This document shows, piece by piece, positions 1 through 8,496 of a stretch of 64,000 bases of DNA. The stretch comes from Marinomonas atlantica (lineage in GTDB: Bacteria > Pseudomonadota > Gammaproteobacteria > Pseudomonadales > Marinomonadaceae), in assembly GCF_001639725.1 (NCBI RefSeq), contig NZ_LTAW01000005.1:357677-421676 (forward strand), read 5' to 3'. The notes beneath the pieces are model-generated. The model worked only from the letters and a program-made list of their open reading frames with translations. It did not search any database and had not been told where the DNA came from. The translations under genes and the position numbers were made by a program. Position 1 is the first letter of the stretch. Each line of letters begins with the position of its first letter.

Positions 1-1293
1 AGCAGTGTGCATGTTGTAAATGGTGCTGGCATATTAACAGGATTTGGCACCCACAGTTGGTTAGATAAAATTACTGATCAAGACATGGATGGCCGCTTTA
101 TCCCGCCTGAATACATTAAGCGCAATCCCAATATTAGTGTGTCTTCTGATCACTACATGTTTATGCGGTTACTAATTGCTTCTCTCGTAGGCGAGTCGTG
201 GCTGGATAACGGTAAGCTTAATAACTTACCTGATCATGTCGAAACGCTTGATCAAGCAACATGGAAAAAAATTAAAGGTTGGGCAAGACCTGCTGAGCGC
301 CATCGTCCTAAATCACTTGTCGAAGTGATGCGTTTTCTTCGTGCTAACTTATTTGTCAACAGCTCCAAGGCTAATTCAGATGCACCGCCTCCAGCACAAA
401 AAAAGAAACCCTTAGCCTTGTATGCTGGTGTAGGGCTTAGCTTAGTTGCCTTATCTACCATCGCAGCAACACTTTTATGGCCGACGTCGCCTCCTGCTAA
501 CATAGCAACAGAAAATACTACCGAAGTATCAGTAGAAAGTCGTTTTGATGTTCTACCACAAGTGTTAGAGGAAGACCTAAAAGATGGAGGTAAAGCTCCA
601 AAGGTTGAGAAAATAGCATCAGCGACCTTTCAAATGGGGGATATAAACGGTGCAGGTGATGCAAACGAGTCTCCAGTGCATGAAGTTAATATTCCTAAAG
701 GATTTTACTTTAGTAAAAATGAAGTCACCTTTGCTCAGTATGATCGCTTTGTAGCGGCTACTGGACGGCCTGCCCCCCCAGATAACGGCTGGGGACGTGG
801 TAATCGTCCAGTGATAAACGTTAGTTGGTACGACGCAAAGGCTTATGCAAACTGGTTATCAGAGCAAACAGGGTCAGAATATCGACTGCCAACAGAAATT
901 GAATGGGAATACTCCGCTCGTGCTGGATCGCCGACGGCTTATTGGTATGGCAATGAGGTTCAACCTGGTTATAGCGTCTGTGATAGCTGTGGCAGCCAAT
1001 GGGATGGCATTTCAACCGCACCTGTGGGCTCTCAAGCCAGTAATCCGCTAGGGATTTTCGATATGCATGGTAACGTTGCTGAGTGGGTCGAAGACTGTTA
1101 TCACGACAATTATGAGGGTGCTCCAAGTACTAATCAGGTGTGGTTATCTGATCAATGTAAAGGTCGGGTATTGCGGGGTGGGTCTTGGTTTGATGTACCT
1201 ACAGTCGGTCGAAGTGCCACACGATATAAAGCAGAACCAACCTTACGGGCTAGTAACTGGGGCTTTAGAGTTGTACGACTAATATCACCGTAA
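1..1293 (+). CDS. Membrane-anchored protein with kinase-like N-terminal remnant and FGE-sulfatase domain (5' partial)
   Basis: The reading frame is open from base 1, so the start lies outside the window; a GTG at position 7 is only an internal codon candidate. The first about 115 residues of the visible part end in a segment (RHRPKSLVEVMRFL) like the end of a Ser/Thr kinase catalytic domain. A Lys-rich stretch and one membrane segment follow at about residues 136-158. Residues about 205-426 form a formylglycine-generating-enzyme/SUMF1-type fold, with the hallmark runs VSWYDAKAYANWLS, RLPTEIEWEY, DMHGNVAEWV and GGSWFD. Family members are either cofactor-maturing oxidases or non-catalytic ligand domains; kinase-FGE fusions are known near type VI secretion loci. 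I infer an inner-membrane signalling protein with an extracytoplasmic sensor domain. No secretion gene is visible here to support a T6SS role. Confidence 0.75.
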   Translation, partial: SSVHVVNGAGILTGFGTHSWLDKITDQDMDGRFIPPEYIKRNPNISVSSDHYMFMRLLIASLVGESWLDNGKLNNLPDHVETLDQATWKKIKGWARPAERHRPKSLVEVMRFLRANLFVNSSKANSDAPPPAQKKKPLALYAGVGLSLVALSTIAATLLWPTSPPANIATENTTEVSVESRFDVLPQVLEEDLKDGGKAPKVEKIASATFQMGDINGAGDANESPVHEVNIPKGFYFSKNEVTFAQYDRFVAATGRPAPPDNGWGRGNRPVINVSWYDAKAYANWLSEQTGSEYRLPTEIEWEYSARAGSPTAYWYGNEVQPGYSVCDSCGSQWDGISTAPVGSQASNPLGIFDMHGNVAEWVEDCYHDNYEGAPSTNQVWLSDQCKGRVLRGGSWFDVPTVGRSATRYKAEPTLRASNWGFRVVRLISP

Positions 1294-1521
1294 CTAGTGA
1301 ACTATTGGCAAGTGAATAAGTAAGGTAAATATCACCTATTCTAAATATGTATGGCGATATTCCCCTCATGATGCTGATTTTTCTATAGAATGTACTTACA
1401 GATTAATTTGCCAGTGCTGAGCTTTGCTCGAGTTTAACTTTTGATGGATTAACTCGAACTCGCAGAGTCAACGCTTAACATCATTAGTGATTACACTGAT
1501 GTCCAGATAAGGGGATCTATT

Positions 1522-4128
1522 TTGTTAGAAGCATACCGTAAACACGTCGAAGAACGTGCCTCTCAAGGTATTCCAGCGACGCCGCTCGATGCAGATCAAA
1601 CAGCATCACTTGTTGAGCTTCTTAAAAACCCGCCAGCAGGTGAAGAAGAGTTCGTACTTGAATTACTGAAAAACCGTATTCCTGCCGGCGTTGACGAAGC
1701 TGCTTATGTTAAAGCAGGCTTCCTAGCAGCCATCACCAAAGGTGAAGCGTCTTCGCCACTTATCGATAAAAAGTTAGCAACTGAACTACTTGGTAGTATG
1801 CTTGGTGGCTATAATATTCAGCCATTGATCGATTGCCTAGACGACGCTGAAATTGCGCCAATTGCTGTAAATGCTCTTTCTCACACACTTTTAATCTTTG
1901 ATGCATTCCACGATGTAGACGAGAAGTCGAAAGCCGGTAATGAGTATGCTAAGCAGATTATCCAATCATGGGCTGATGGCGAGTGGTTCACTAAGAAACC
2001 TAAACTTGCAGATAAAATCACTGTTACGGTATTCAAAGTTCCAGGTGAAACGAACACAGATGATTTATCTCCTGCGCCTGATGCTTGGTCGCGCCCTGAT
2101 ATTCCACTTCACGCTAATGCGATGCTTAAAATGGCTCGTGATGGCATCACACCAGATGATGACGGCGAAATCGGCCCAATCACTAAAATCAACGAACTAA
2201 AAGAGCAAGGCTTCCCTCTTGCGTATGTTGGTGATGTCGTGGGTACCGGTTCAAGCCGTAAGTCTGCAACCAACTCAGTACTATGGCACATGGGAGATGA
2301 CATTCCTTTCATCCCTAACAAACGTGCTGGTGGTGTATGTATTGGTAGTAAAATTGCTCCGATTTTCTTCAACACCATGGAAGATGCGGGTGCCTTACCG
2401 ATCGAAATGGATGTAGACGGTATGGAAATGGGCGATATCATCGACATTTTCCCATACGAAGGCGTTGTGAAAAAACACGGCACTGATGACGTTATCACGA
2501 CTTTTGAGCTTAAGACTCAAGTATTGCTAGACGAAGTACGTGCTGGTGGCCGTATTCCTCTAATCATCGGTCGTGGTCTAACCAACAAAGCACGTGAATC
2601 TCTAGGTTTGTCAGGTTCTGAGTTGTTCTTAAAACCTGGCGAAGTAGCAAGCTCTGATAAAGGCTTCACACTGGCTCAGAAGATGGTTGGTAAAGCATGT
2701 GGTGTTACAGGCGTTCGCCCTAATTCCTACTGTGAACCTAAGATGACCACTGTGGGTTCTCAAGATACAACTGGACCAATGACACGTGACGAACTGAAAG
2801 ACCTTGCTTGTCTTGGTTTCAGCTCAGACCTTGTTATGCAGTCTTTCTGCCACACAGCGGCTTACCCTAAACCTGTTGACGTAAAAACTCACCACACGCT
2901 TCCTGATTTCATCATGAACCGAGGTGGTGTTTCTCTACGCCCAGGTGACGGTATCATCCACTCATGGCTGAACCGCATGTTGCTTCCTGACACAGTCGGT
3001 ACAGGTGGTGACTCGCATACTCGTTTCCCTCTAGGTATTTCCTTCCCAGCGGGTTCTGGTCTAGTAGCATTTGCTGCAGCAACAGGTGTAATGCCTCTTG
3101 ATATGCCTGAATCTGTTTTGGTTCGCTTTAAAGGTAAAATGCAACCAGGCATCACACTACGTGATCTTGTGCATGCGATTCCTTACCAAGCTATCCAAGA
3201 AGGCCATTTGACGGTTGAGAAAAAAGGTAAGAAGAACATCTTCTCTGGCCGTATCCTTGAGATCGAAGGTCTTGAGCATTTAACAGCAGAACAAGCATTT
3301 GAACTTTCTGATGCCTCTGCAGAACGTTCAGCAGCGGGTTGTACCATCAACCTATCTGAAGAATCAGTTGCTGAATACCTACGTTCTAACATCGTTATGC
3401 TTCGTTGGATGATGTCTGAAGGCTATGGTGATCCACGTACGCTTGAGCGTCGTGCTAACGCGATGGAGCAATGGCTAGCCAACCCAAGCTTGATGCGCGC
3501 GGATGCAGACGCTGAATACGCGCAAATTATTGAAATTGATCTTGATAACCTTAAAGAGCCGGTTCTTTGTGCGCCAAATGATCCTGATGATGCTCGTCTA
3601 TTATCTGATGTACAAGGTGAGAAAATCGATGAAGTTTTCATCGGTTCTTGTATGACAAACATTGGCCACTTCCGTGCAGCAGGTAAACTGCTTGAATCAG
3701 CGGGTAAAGTGGTACCAACGCGTCTTTGGGTATCGCCACCGACTAAAATGGACCAACAGCAATTAACCGCTGAAGGTTACTACAGCATCTTCGGTAAAGC
3801 TGGCGCACGCATGGAAATGCCAGGTTGTTCATTATGTATGGGTAACCAAGCACGTGTGGCCGATAAAGCAACGGTTGTTTCAACGTCAACACGTAACTTC
3901 CCTAACCGTCTAGGTAATGGCGCGGATGTATTCCTAGCGTCTGCTGAGCTTGCTGCCGTAGCTTCTCTAATGGGTAAATTGCCAACGCCTGCTGAATACT
4001 TAGAATATGCGAACAAGATTAACAGCATGTCTGCTGAAGTTTACAGTTACTTAAACTTCGATAAGATGAGTGAGTACGTTAAGAAAGCGTCAACCGTTAT
4101 TGCTACGGATGCTTCTGAGCCAGCTTAA
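1522..4128 (+). CDS. acnB: Aconitate hydratase B / 2-methylisocitrate dehydratase
   Basis: AcnB interconverts citrate and isocitrate in the TCA cycle, and can also act on 2-methylisocitrate in the methylcitrate cycle; it is cytosolic. The 868 residues match the usual AcnB length. The N-terminus [12 protein letters not shown] is the typical AcnB HEAT-like start, followed by the swivel domain and the three catalytic domains. The [4Fe-4S] cysteines are visible in GSCMTNIGH and in [10 protein letters not shown], between about residues 710 and 775. The start is a TTG preceded by AAGGGG at 1509-1514; no in-frame ATG fits the conserved N-terminus. The gene stands alone and ends at a strong bidirectional terminator. 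Confidence 0.97.
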   Translation: MLEAYRKHVEERASQGIPATPLDADQTASLVELLKNPPAGEEEFVLELLKNRIPAGVDEAAYVKAGFLAAITKGEASSPLIDKKLATELLGSMLGGYNIQPLIDCLDDAEIAPIAVNALSHTLLIFDAFHDVDEKSKAGNEYAKQIIQSWADGEWFTKKPKLADKITVTVFKVPGETNTDDLSPAPDAWSRPDIPLHANAMLKMARDGITPDDDGEIGPITKINELKEQGFPLAYVGDVVGTGSSRKSATNSVLWHMGDDIPFIPNKRAGGVCIGSKIAPIFFNTMEDAGALPIEMDVDGMEMGDIIDIFPYEGVVKKHGTDDVITTFELKTQVLLDEVRAGGRIPLIIGRGLTNKARESLGLSGSELFLKPGEVASSDKGFTLAQKMVGKACGVTGVRPNSYCEPKMTTVGSQDTTGPMTRDELKDLACLGFSSDLVMQSFCHTAAYPKPVDVKTHHTLPDFIMNRGGVSLRPGDGIIHSWLNRMLLPDTVGTGGDSHTRFPLGISFPAGSGLVAFAAATGVMPLDMPESVLVRFKGKMQPGITLRDLVHAIPYQAIQEGHLTVEKKGKKNIFSGRILEIEGLEHLTAEQAFELSDASAERSAAGCTINLSEESVAEYLRSNIVMLRWMMSEGYGDPRTLERRANAMEQWLANPSLMRADADAEYAQIIEIDLDNLKEPVLCAPNDPDDARLLSDVQGEKIDEVFIGSCMTNIGHFRAAGKLLESAGKVVPTRLWVSPPTKMDQQQLTAEGYYSIFGKAGARMEMPGCSLCMGNQARVADKATVVSTSTRNFPNRLGNGADVFLASAELAAVASLMGKLPTPAEYLEYANKINSMSAEVYSYLNFDKMSEYVKKASTVIATDASEPA

Positions 4129-4146
4129 TCGTCTTAATTAAGATTT

Positions 4147-4184
4147 TAAAAAGCCGATGTTGAATCAACATCGGCTTTTTTTTA
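4147..4184. terminator. Bidirectional intrinsic terminator between acnB and the nas operon
   Basis: A 14-bp perfect stem (AAAGCCGATGTTGA and its complement) is flanked by A-run and T-run. It can therefore end acnB on the plus strand and the convergent nas operon on the minus strand. Confidence 0.9.
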
Positions 4185-4187
4185 TCT

Positions 4188-5174
4188 CTAGATTTTTTGT
4201 CTATCTCTTGTTTGCCAAATTCTGTCGGCCAATTCAAGACATTCGGATTGATTTGATTTGTTAAATAATAATCCTGCAACTGAGGCAAGTGTTTGTCGCA
4301 CTGCCTGTTCACCAAACGAGTCTAAAGCCTCGCCACGCCAGTGACTAATCAATCGAGATAAGTCTAAATTATTTTTTTGCCTTTTGTGAGTCTGTTCAGC
4401 TTTTGGCCAAGTTTGCCAAGACACTTTCTCTTTATGCAACTTTCCTAACGTAACATCACGCTCAGGATTGACTTCGACCTCACCGTTCCCTCCACGAAAC
4501 ACCAATACAGAAGGATCACCTAGACGCTCAGAGGATGCGACATGAAGTTCATCATAGCCTTTATGAAATACGCCATGAACACTGTGTGACGCCTGAAATG
4601 GGTTCATCATACGTACGACCGTGTTTACAGGTGAACGTAACCCCAATGTGTATTTTAAGTCCATCATTTGTGCCAGCTTAGGGCTAATACTGCTAAGAGG
4701 CATATAAGCAAAATGACGCTCTTGCAGTGTTACTTTGGGAGAGCTGCCTGTTAAACAGATAGGCAACGCTAGCGCTGAAATCACTTCATCAACGTAAAGT
4801 CGATCCTCCCCTTCAAATGAATGTCCATGCATTAAAACCTTAATACCTGAATCCGCTAAGGCCAATGCAGCTAGCAAAAACCATGGTAACTCGTTGCGTT
4901 TGCCTGCGTAAGCAGGCCAATCTAGATCAATACCATGATCATCTGCGTTCTTTGCACTTAAAAAGGCCCTTACGGCTTGAGTAAACCCTACGGTTTCATC
5001 CACTGTTTCTTCACGTATTCGGATGAGCATCCAAAAGGCGCCTATTTGTTCAGGTGCTGCCTCTCCTACCAACATCATGCTCATTGCTGTTTGGGCTTCA
5101 TCAACGGTTAACGAACGTGAACCTTTATTGCCGCGGCCAAGGATCTTAATAAACTGCGTAAACACTAGACTCAT
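4188..5174 (-). CDS. TrpD2/YbiB-like glycosyl transferase family protein of the nitrate operon
   Basis: The protein (328 aa) has the anthranilate phosphoribosyltransferase-like fold: an N-terminal helical domain (DEAQTAMSMMLVGEAAPEQIGAFWMLIRIREE) and a phosphoribosyl-binding-type region with MHGHSFEGEDRLY and NPFQASHSVHGVFHKGY. It lacks the glycine-rich GTGGD motif of a true TrpD. This points to the TrpD2/YbiB group, whose E. coli member binds nucleic acid rather than making tryptophan. Its ATG overlaps the nasA stop by 4 bp, so it is translationally coupled and last in the operon. Homologues are often seen beside assimilatory nitrate reductase genes, but I know of no proven role there. Confidence 0.75.
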   Translation of the reverse strand: MSLVFTQFIKILGRGNKGSRSLTVDEAQTAMSMMLVGEAAPEQIGAFWMLIRIREETVDETVGFTQAVRAFLSAKNADDHGIDLDWPAYAGKRNELPWFLLAALALADSGIKVLMHGHSFEGEDRLYVDEVISALALPICLTGSSPKVTLQERHFAYMPLSSISPKLAQMMDLKYTLGLRSPVNTVVRMMNPFQASHSVHGVFHKGYDELHVASSERLGDPSVLVFRGGNGEVEVNPERDVTLGKLHKEKVSWQTWPKAEQTHKRQKNNLDLSRLISHWRGEALDSFGEQAVRQTLASVAGLLFNKSNQSECLELADRIWQTRDRQKI

Positions 5175-7846
5175 GATTCTGTTTCCACGTTGGAAGTGAT
5201 TAACGCTTTTAGCTCAGGGATACATGAGCCACAATTGGTTCCACACTTTAATTCAATACCAAGCGACTCGATGGAGCAGGCACCTTGTTTTACCGATTTC
5301 TCTATTTGTGTCGTTCCCACTTGAAAACAAGCACAAACAATCTCACCTTTGTCTTCCATATCAACAGGCTTACCGACTAATAACGCCATTCGCTCTGAAT
5401 CAGACAAAGATTGTTGCAAAGATAATCGAGAAATAAGCCAATCAGTTGTTGATACTGTAGGGCTGTCGCTTAGATAAATGACGATTTTAAGATGGTCGTT
5501 CTGAACGCCTGCGAGTCGCGTCTGATGATTAATTGGGTTGCTATATTCAAGCCATTGCAAATCAAGTATTGAGTGACTATCAAAACGACTCTTTAAGTCT
5601 GACAGGGGAATTTTTTCAGGCCAAGCCACTTCATAACGATGCCCAAATTCGCTAGGGACTTTGCACCAATACAAGCAATCAGAAAGATTAAGCTCCGTTT
5701 CTGAAATCAACGAACCATAAGTGGCATTTTTAATGGGTGAAACAGCTGCCTGAGCGTGTTTTGATTCAGGTTGTCCCGAAAGTGGATCAACAACAGGCGG
5801 AACTAAAGCGGAAATAACCGATTTACTCGCAAACTGTTTTGTCCAATGAATCGGTACAAACACTGAGCCCTGAGCAGTTTCATCGGATATTTTAGCTTTG
5901 ACGATTACACGACCATGTGGCGACGTTAGTGTGACGAGCGCTTTATCCTGTATGTCGTATTGAAGAGCATCTTGCGGATGTATCTCAACAAAAGGCTGCG
6001 AAATATGCCGTGCTAAAACCGCTGCATCCCCCGTTCTCGTCATGGTATGCCATTGATCACGGATACGCCCCGTGTTGAGCGTCAATGGATACTGCTTACT
6101 GGGATGTGCTTGAGGCAGCCTGGGCGTTATTGGGAAAAACTGAGCGCGCCCATTTGGCGTATAAAAGTGCTTATCTTCAAACATACGCGCGGTACCGTAA
6201 GGCGCCTGTTGGGTAACAGGCCATTGAATTGGGGTGAATTGGTCATACTGTTCACGGCTTATATTTTTAAATACACCTATATCGAAATCACGCTTCCCAT
6301 TGTTCTCAAAGGTGGAAAGCGCAGCGTGTTCAGCAAAGATCTCATGTGGTGATGAATATGAAAAGGCCGATTGATAGCCCAGTTTCTTAGCAACATCGCA
6401 AATCGATTGCCAGTCATGCATAGCTTGCTCTGGTGCTGGGAGCAATCCGCGCTGGCGAGAAATACGTCGTTCAGAATTGGTCACCGTGCCGTCTTTCTCA
6501 CTCCAACCTGTTGCAGGAAGTAGCACATCAGCATAAGCAGTGGTATCTGTATGTGCTTTTACATCACTAACAATCACCAAATCACACTTTTCTAATGCTC
6601 GCTGTACTTGCGCCGTATCAGGTATGCTTACCATTGGGTTAGTCGACATTATCCAAACAATTTTAACGTCACCCTGCTCCATTGCTTGGAACAAGTCGAC
6701 GGCTTTGAGGCCATTTTCTGTCGCCATATTCGGTGCATTCCAAAAGCGCTTTACAAGGTCTTGTGCCCCTGGTGTAGCAAAATCCATATGCGCGGCCAGC
6801 TGATTAGCCAAACCACCGACTTCTCGTCCACCCATCGCATTGGGTTGACCGGTAATGGAGAAAGGTCCAGCTCCTTCTTTACCTATTCGACCCGTTGCCA
6901 AATGACAGTTGATAATGGCGTTGCATTTATCAACGCCGCTAGAAGACTGATTTACCCCTTGTGAATAAAAGGTGACTGTTTTGTCGGTCTTGCGCCATAA
7001 CTCACAAAGCAGGTTTAATTCATGCGGCGCTATGTTACAAAATTCAGCTGTTGTTTCTAAATCAGGCGTCGATGCTTGAGCTTGATTTAATGCCAAATCG
7101 AAATTATCTGTATGGCTGTCAATAAAGCCATGATCCAAAGACTCATGCTGTGCAGTATCGTTCAGCAAATAGGAAAAAATGGCAGCATCAGATCCTGGGG
7201 TGATGGCTAGGTGGAGATCGGCGACATCGCACGTTGCGGTTCTTCTTGGATCAATTACCACGACTCGCATTTCGGGGCGTTTAGCCTTAGCGGCTACGAT
7301 TCTTTGAAACAAAACGGGATGTGTCCAAGCAGCATTTGATCCAACCATGATCAATAAGTCACAGCGCTCAAGATCCTCGTAGTTACACGGCACAGTGTCT
7401 GAACCAAAAGCGCGTTTATAGCCGACTACTGCTGAGGCCATACACAAACGTGAATTAGTATCCACGTTGGCAGTGCCAATAAAGCCCTTAGCAAGTTTAT
7501 TAGCGACATAGTAATCTTCCGTTAAAATTTGACCTGACAAATAGAACGCAAATGCATTAGGACCATGTTTCGCGATCACATCACGTATTTTATGGCTGAT
7601 CACATCTGTAGCATGTTCCCACGAAGAGGGCTTGCCATTAACCTGAGGTGTGAGCATGCGGTCATCTAAGGTGATGGTTTGCGCTAGACTACTGCCTTTG
7701 ACACACAATCGTCCAAAATTAGCAGGATGCTGGTCATCACCAGAAACAGGTAATACTGTATCTGAAGGCTCTTTAGAATAAGAAAGATTCACGCCACAGC
7801 CTACGCCACAATAAGGGCATGTTGTTTTGACGCTTGAGACAGTCAT
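5171..7846 (-). CDS. nasA: Assimilatory nitrate reductase catalytic subunit
   Basis: NasA reduces nitrate to nitrite in the cytosol, using a [4Fe-4S] cluster and bis-MGD molybdenum cofactor. The cluster ligands are in CPYCGVGCGV (residues 10-19). The molybdopterin oxidoreductase body follows, including SRLCMASAV with the probable Mo-ligand cysteine, GSNAAWTHP and the dinucleotide-binding C-terminal region LNTGRIRDQWHTMTRTG. A C-terminal BFD-like [2Fe-2S] domain is added (VCACFQVG and CGTNCGSC), as in Klebsiella NasA. The start is the ATG at 7846, because GGAG sits 6-10 bp upstream and the protein then opens with the iron-sulfur motif; the frame extends 15 codons further upstream without a better start. 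It has its own promoter and attenuator between nirD and itself. Confidence 0.96.
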   Translation of the reverse strand: MTVSSVKTTCPYCGVGCGVNLSYSKEPSDTVLPVSGDDQHPANFGRLCVKGSSLAQTITLDDRMLTPQVNGKPSSWEHATDVISHKIRDVIAKHGPNAFAFYLSGQILTEDYYVANKLAKGFIGTANVDTNSRLCMASAVVGYKRAFGSDTVPCNYEDLERCDLLIMVGSNAAWTHPVLFQRIVAAKAKRPEMRVVVIDPRRTATCDVADLHLAITPGSDAAIFSYLLNDTAQHESLDHGFIDSHTDNFDLALNQAQASTPDLETTAEFCNIAPHELNLLCELWRKTDKTVTFYSQGVNQSSSGVDKCNAIINCHLATGRIGKEGAGPFSITGQPNAMGGREVGGLANQLAAHMDFATPGAQDLVKRFWNAPNMATENGLKAVDLFQAMEQGDVKIVWIMSTNPMVSIPDTAQVQRALEKCDLVIVSDVKAHTDTTAYADVLLPATGWSEKDGTVTNSERRISRQRGLLPAPEQAMHDWQSICDVAKKLGYQSAFSYSSPHEIFAEHAALSTFENNGKRDFDIGVFKNISREQYDQFTPIQWPVTQQAPYGTARMFEDKHFYTPNGRAQFFPITPRLPQAHPSKQYPLTLNTGRIRDQWHTMTRTGDAAVLARHISQPFVEIHPQDALQYDIQDKALVTLTSPHGRVIVKAKISDETAQGSVFVPIHWTKQFASKSVISALVPPVVDPLSGQPESKHAQAAVSPIKNATYGSLISETELNLSDCLYWCKVPSEFGHRYEVAWPEKIPLSDLKSRFDSHSILDLQWLEYSNPINHQTRLAGVQNDHLKIVIYLSDSPTVSTTDWLISRLSLQQSLSDSERMALLVGKPVDMEDKGEIVCACFQVGTTQIEKSVKQGACSIESLGIELKCGTNCGSCIPELKALITSNVETES

Positions 7847-7891
7847 AAGTATTCTCCTGAGGGTAAAGGCATCAACACATTTTTTAGGCAC

Positions 7892-7930
7892 AAAAAAGGC
7901 CCGACCTCTTCTGTAGAAGAGAATCGGGCC
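7892..7930 (-). terminator. Attenuator-type intrinsic terminator in the nasA leader
   Basis: On the minus strand, GGCCCGA pairs with TCGGGCC, and an inner CTCTTC/GAAGAG stem sits above it. Six U residues follow directly, about 45 bases before the nasA start. A strong terminator ahead of an operon gene indicates attenuation. Combined with nasT in the same locus, nitrate-dependent antitermination is the likely mechanism. Confidence 0.85.
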
Positions 7931-7962
7931 TCGTTGCCTTTTGTGATATCTGTTTGCTTTAT

Positions 7963-7984
7963 GTATAAACCAGCGTCGGTTTAC
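7963..7984 (-). promoter_or_regulatory. Hexaloop hairpin upstream of the nasA terminator (candidate ANTAR/NasT target)
   Basis: The minus-strand transcript can fold as GUAAACC-GACGCU-GGUUUAUAC, a stem of 7 pairs with one bulge and a six-base loop. ANTAR proteins such as NasR/NasT bind pairs of hexaloop hairpins with A at loop position 1 and G at position 4. Here position 4 is G but position 1 is G, so the fit is partial. I did not find a clear second hexaloop before the terminator. Confidence 0.5.
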
Positions 7985-8007
7985 GGTGCAACAGTTAAAC
8001 TATATTA

Positions 8008-8024
8008 AGCAAGACTCAGGCCAA
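8008..8024 (-). promoter_or_regulatory. Sigma-54 type promoter for nasA
   Basis: The minus strand reads TTGGCCTGAGTCTTGCT, matching TGGC-N8-TTGC with the required GG-N10-GC spacing. Transcription would start near 7997, about 13 bases before the hexaloop hairpin. Two direct copies of AATTTGGTGC (8117-8126 and 8150-8159) lie upstream and resemble NtrC half sites (TTGGTGCA). The nrtA leader has the same promoter-hairpin-terminator order. Confidence 0.65.
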
Positions 8025-8157
8025 CAAAGTGTTTCTGCCATAATCGCTGTCATTAAGAACTTTCAAACGAATTTTTATTTTATAAGCTGTTATAACTTGC
8101 TTTCGAAAGCCTCTCACGCACCAAATTAAGTACTGTACACCCCAAAAATGCACCAAA

Positions 8158-8484
8158 TTAAACCTGTTGAGCCACAAACACGGACCCATCTTCGATTTTT
8201 GTTTGCCATGTACAGATCTGAAAGGATTCCTCAAGACAGTTTCCTGTCTTGAGAGAAAAGTGCTGTTTATACAATGGGCTGGCCACTACCCACTCGTCTT
8301 GTAAATGAGCCACTATGCCACGGGAAAGCACATTAGCTTGGCCAACAGGATCCCAATTTGAAAGTGCATATACTTGTTGTTCACTTTCAGGCACAAGAAA
8401 CAATGCGACCTGTTGTCCCTCGACCATTGCCGCAACCCCAGCACCAGTAATTAAATCGTCAGTTTGACATACTTTTGTCCACAT
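8158..8484 (-). CDS. nirD: Nitrite reductase (NAD(P)H) small subunit
   Basis: NirD is the small, Rieske-like partner of NirB in cytosolic ammonia-forming nitrite reduction. The 108-residue protein shows the family pattern VYALSNWDPVGQANVLSRGIV and VASPLYKQHFSLKTGNCLE. As in the NirD group, the Rieske cluster cysteines and histidines are not all kept, so it is probably a cluster-free Rieske fold. I prefer the ATG at 8484 over the GTG directly before it; AGGAG lies 9 bp upstream of the ATG. It follows nirB by 12 bp, and the sequence after it is the nasA leader. Confidence 0.93.
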   Translation of the reverse strand: MWTKVCQTDDLITGAGVAAMVEGQQVALFLVPESEQQVYALSNWDPVGQANVLSRGIVAHLQDEWVVASPLYKQHFSLKTGNCLEESFQICTWQTKIEDGSVFVAQQV

Positions 8485-8496
8485 CACGTTTGTCTC

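Noticed and set aside
8117..8160. Repeated AATTTGGTGC as part of the RAYT-type repeat family
   Set aside because: Sequence and location are unrelated to the island repeat; more likely regulator half sites.
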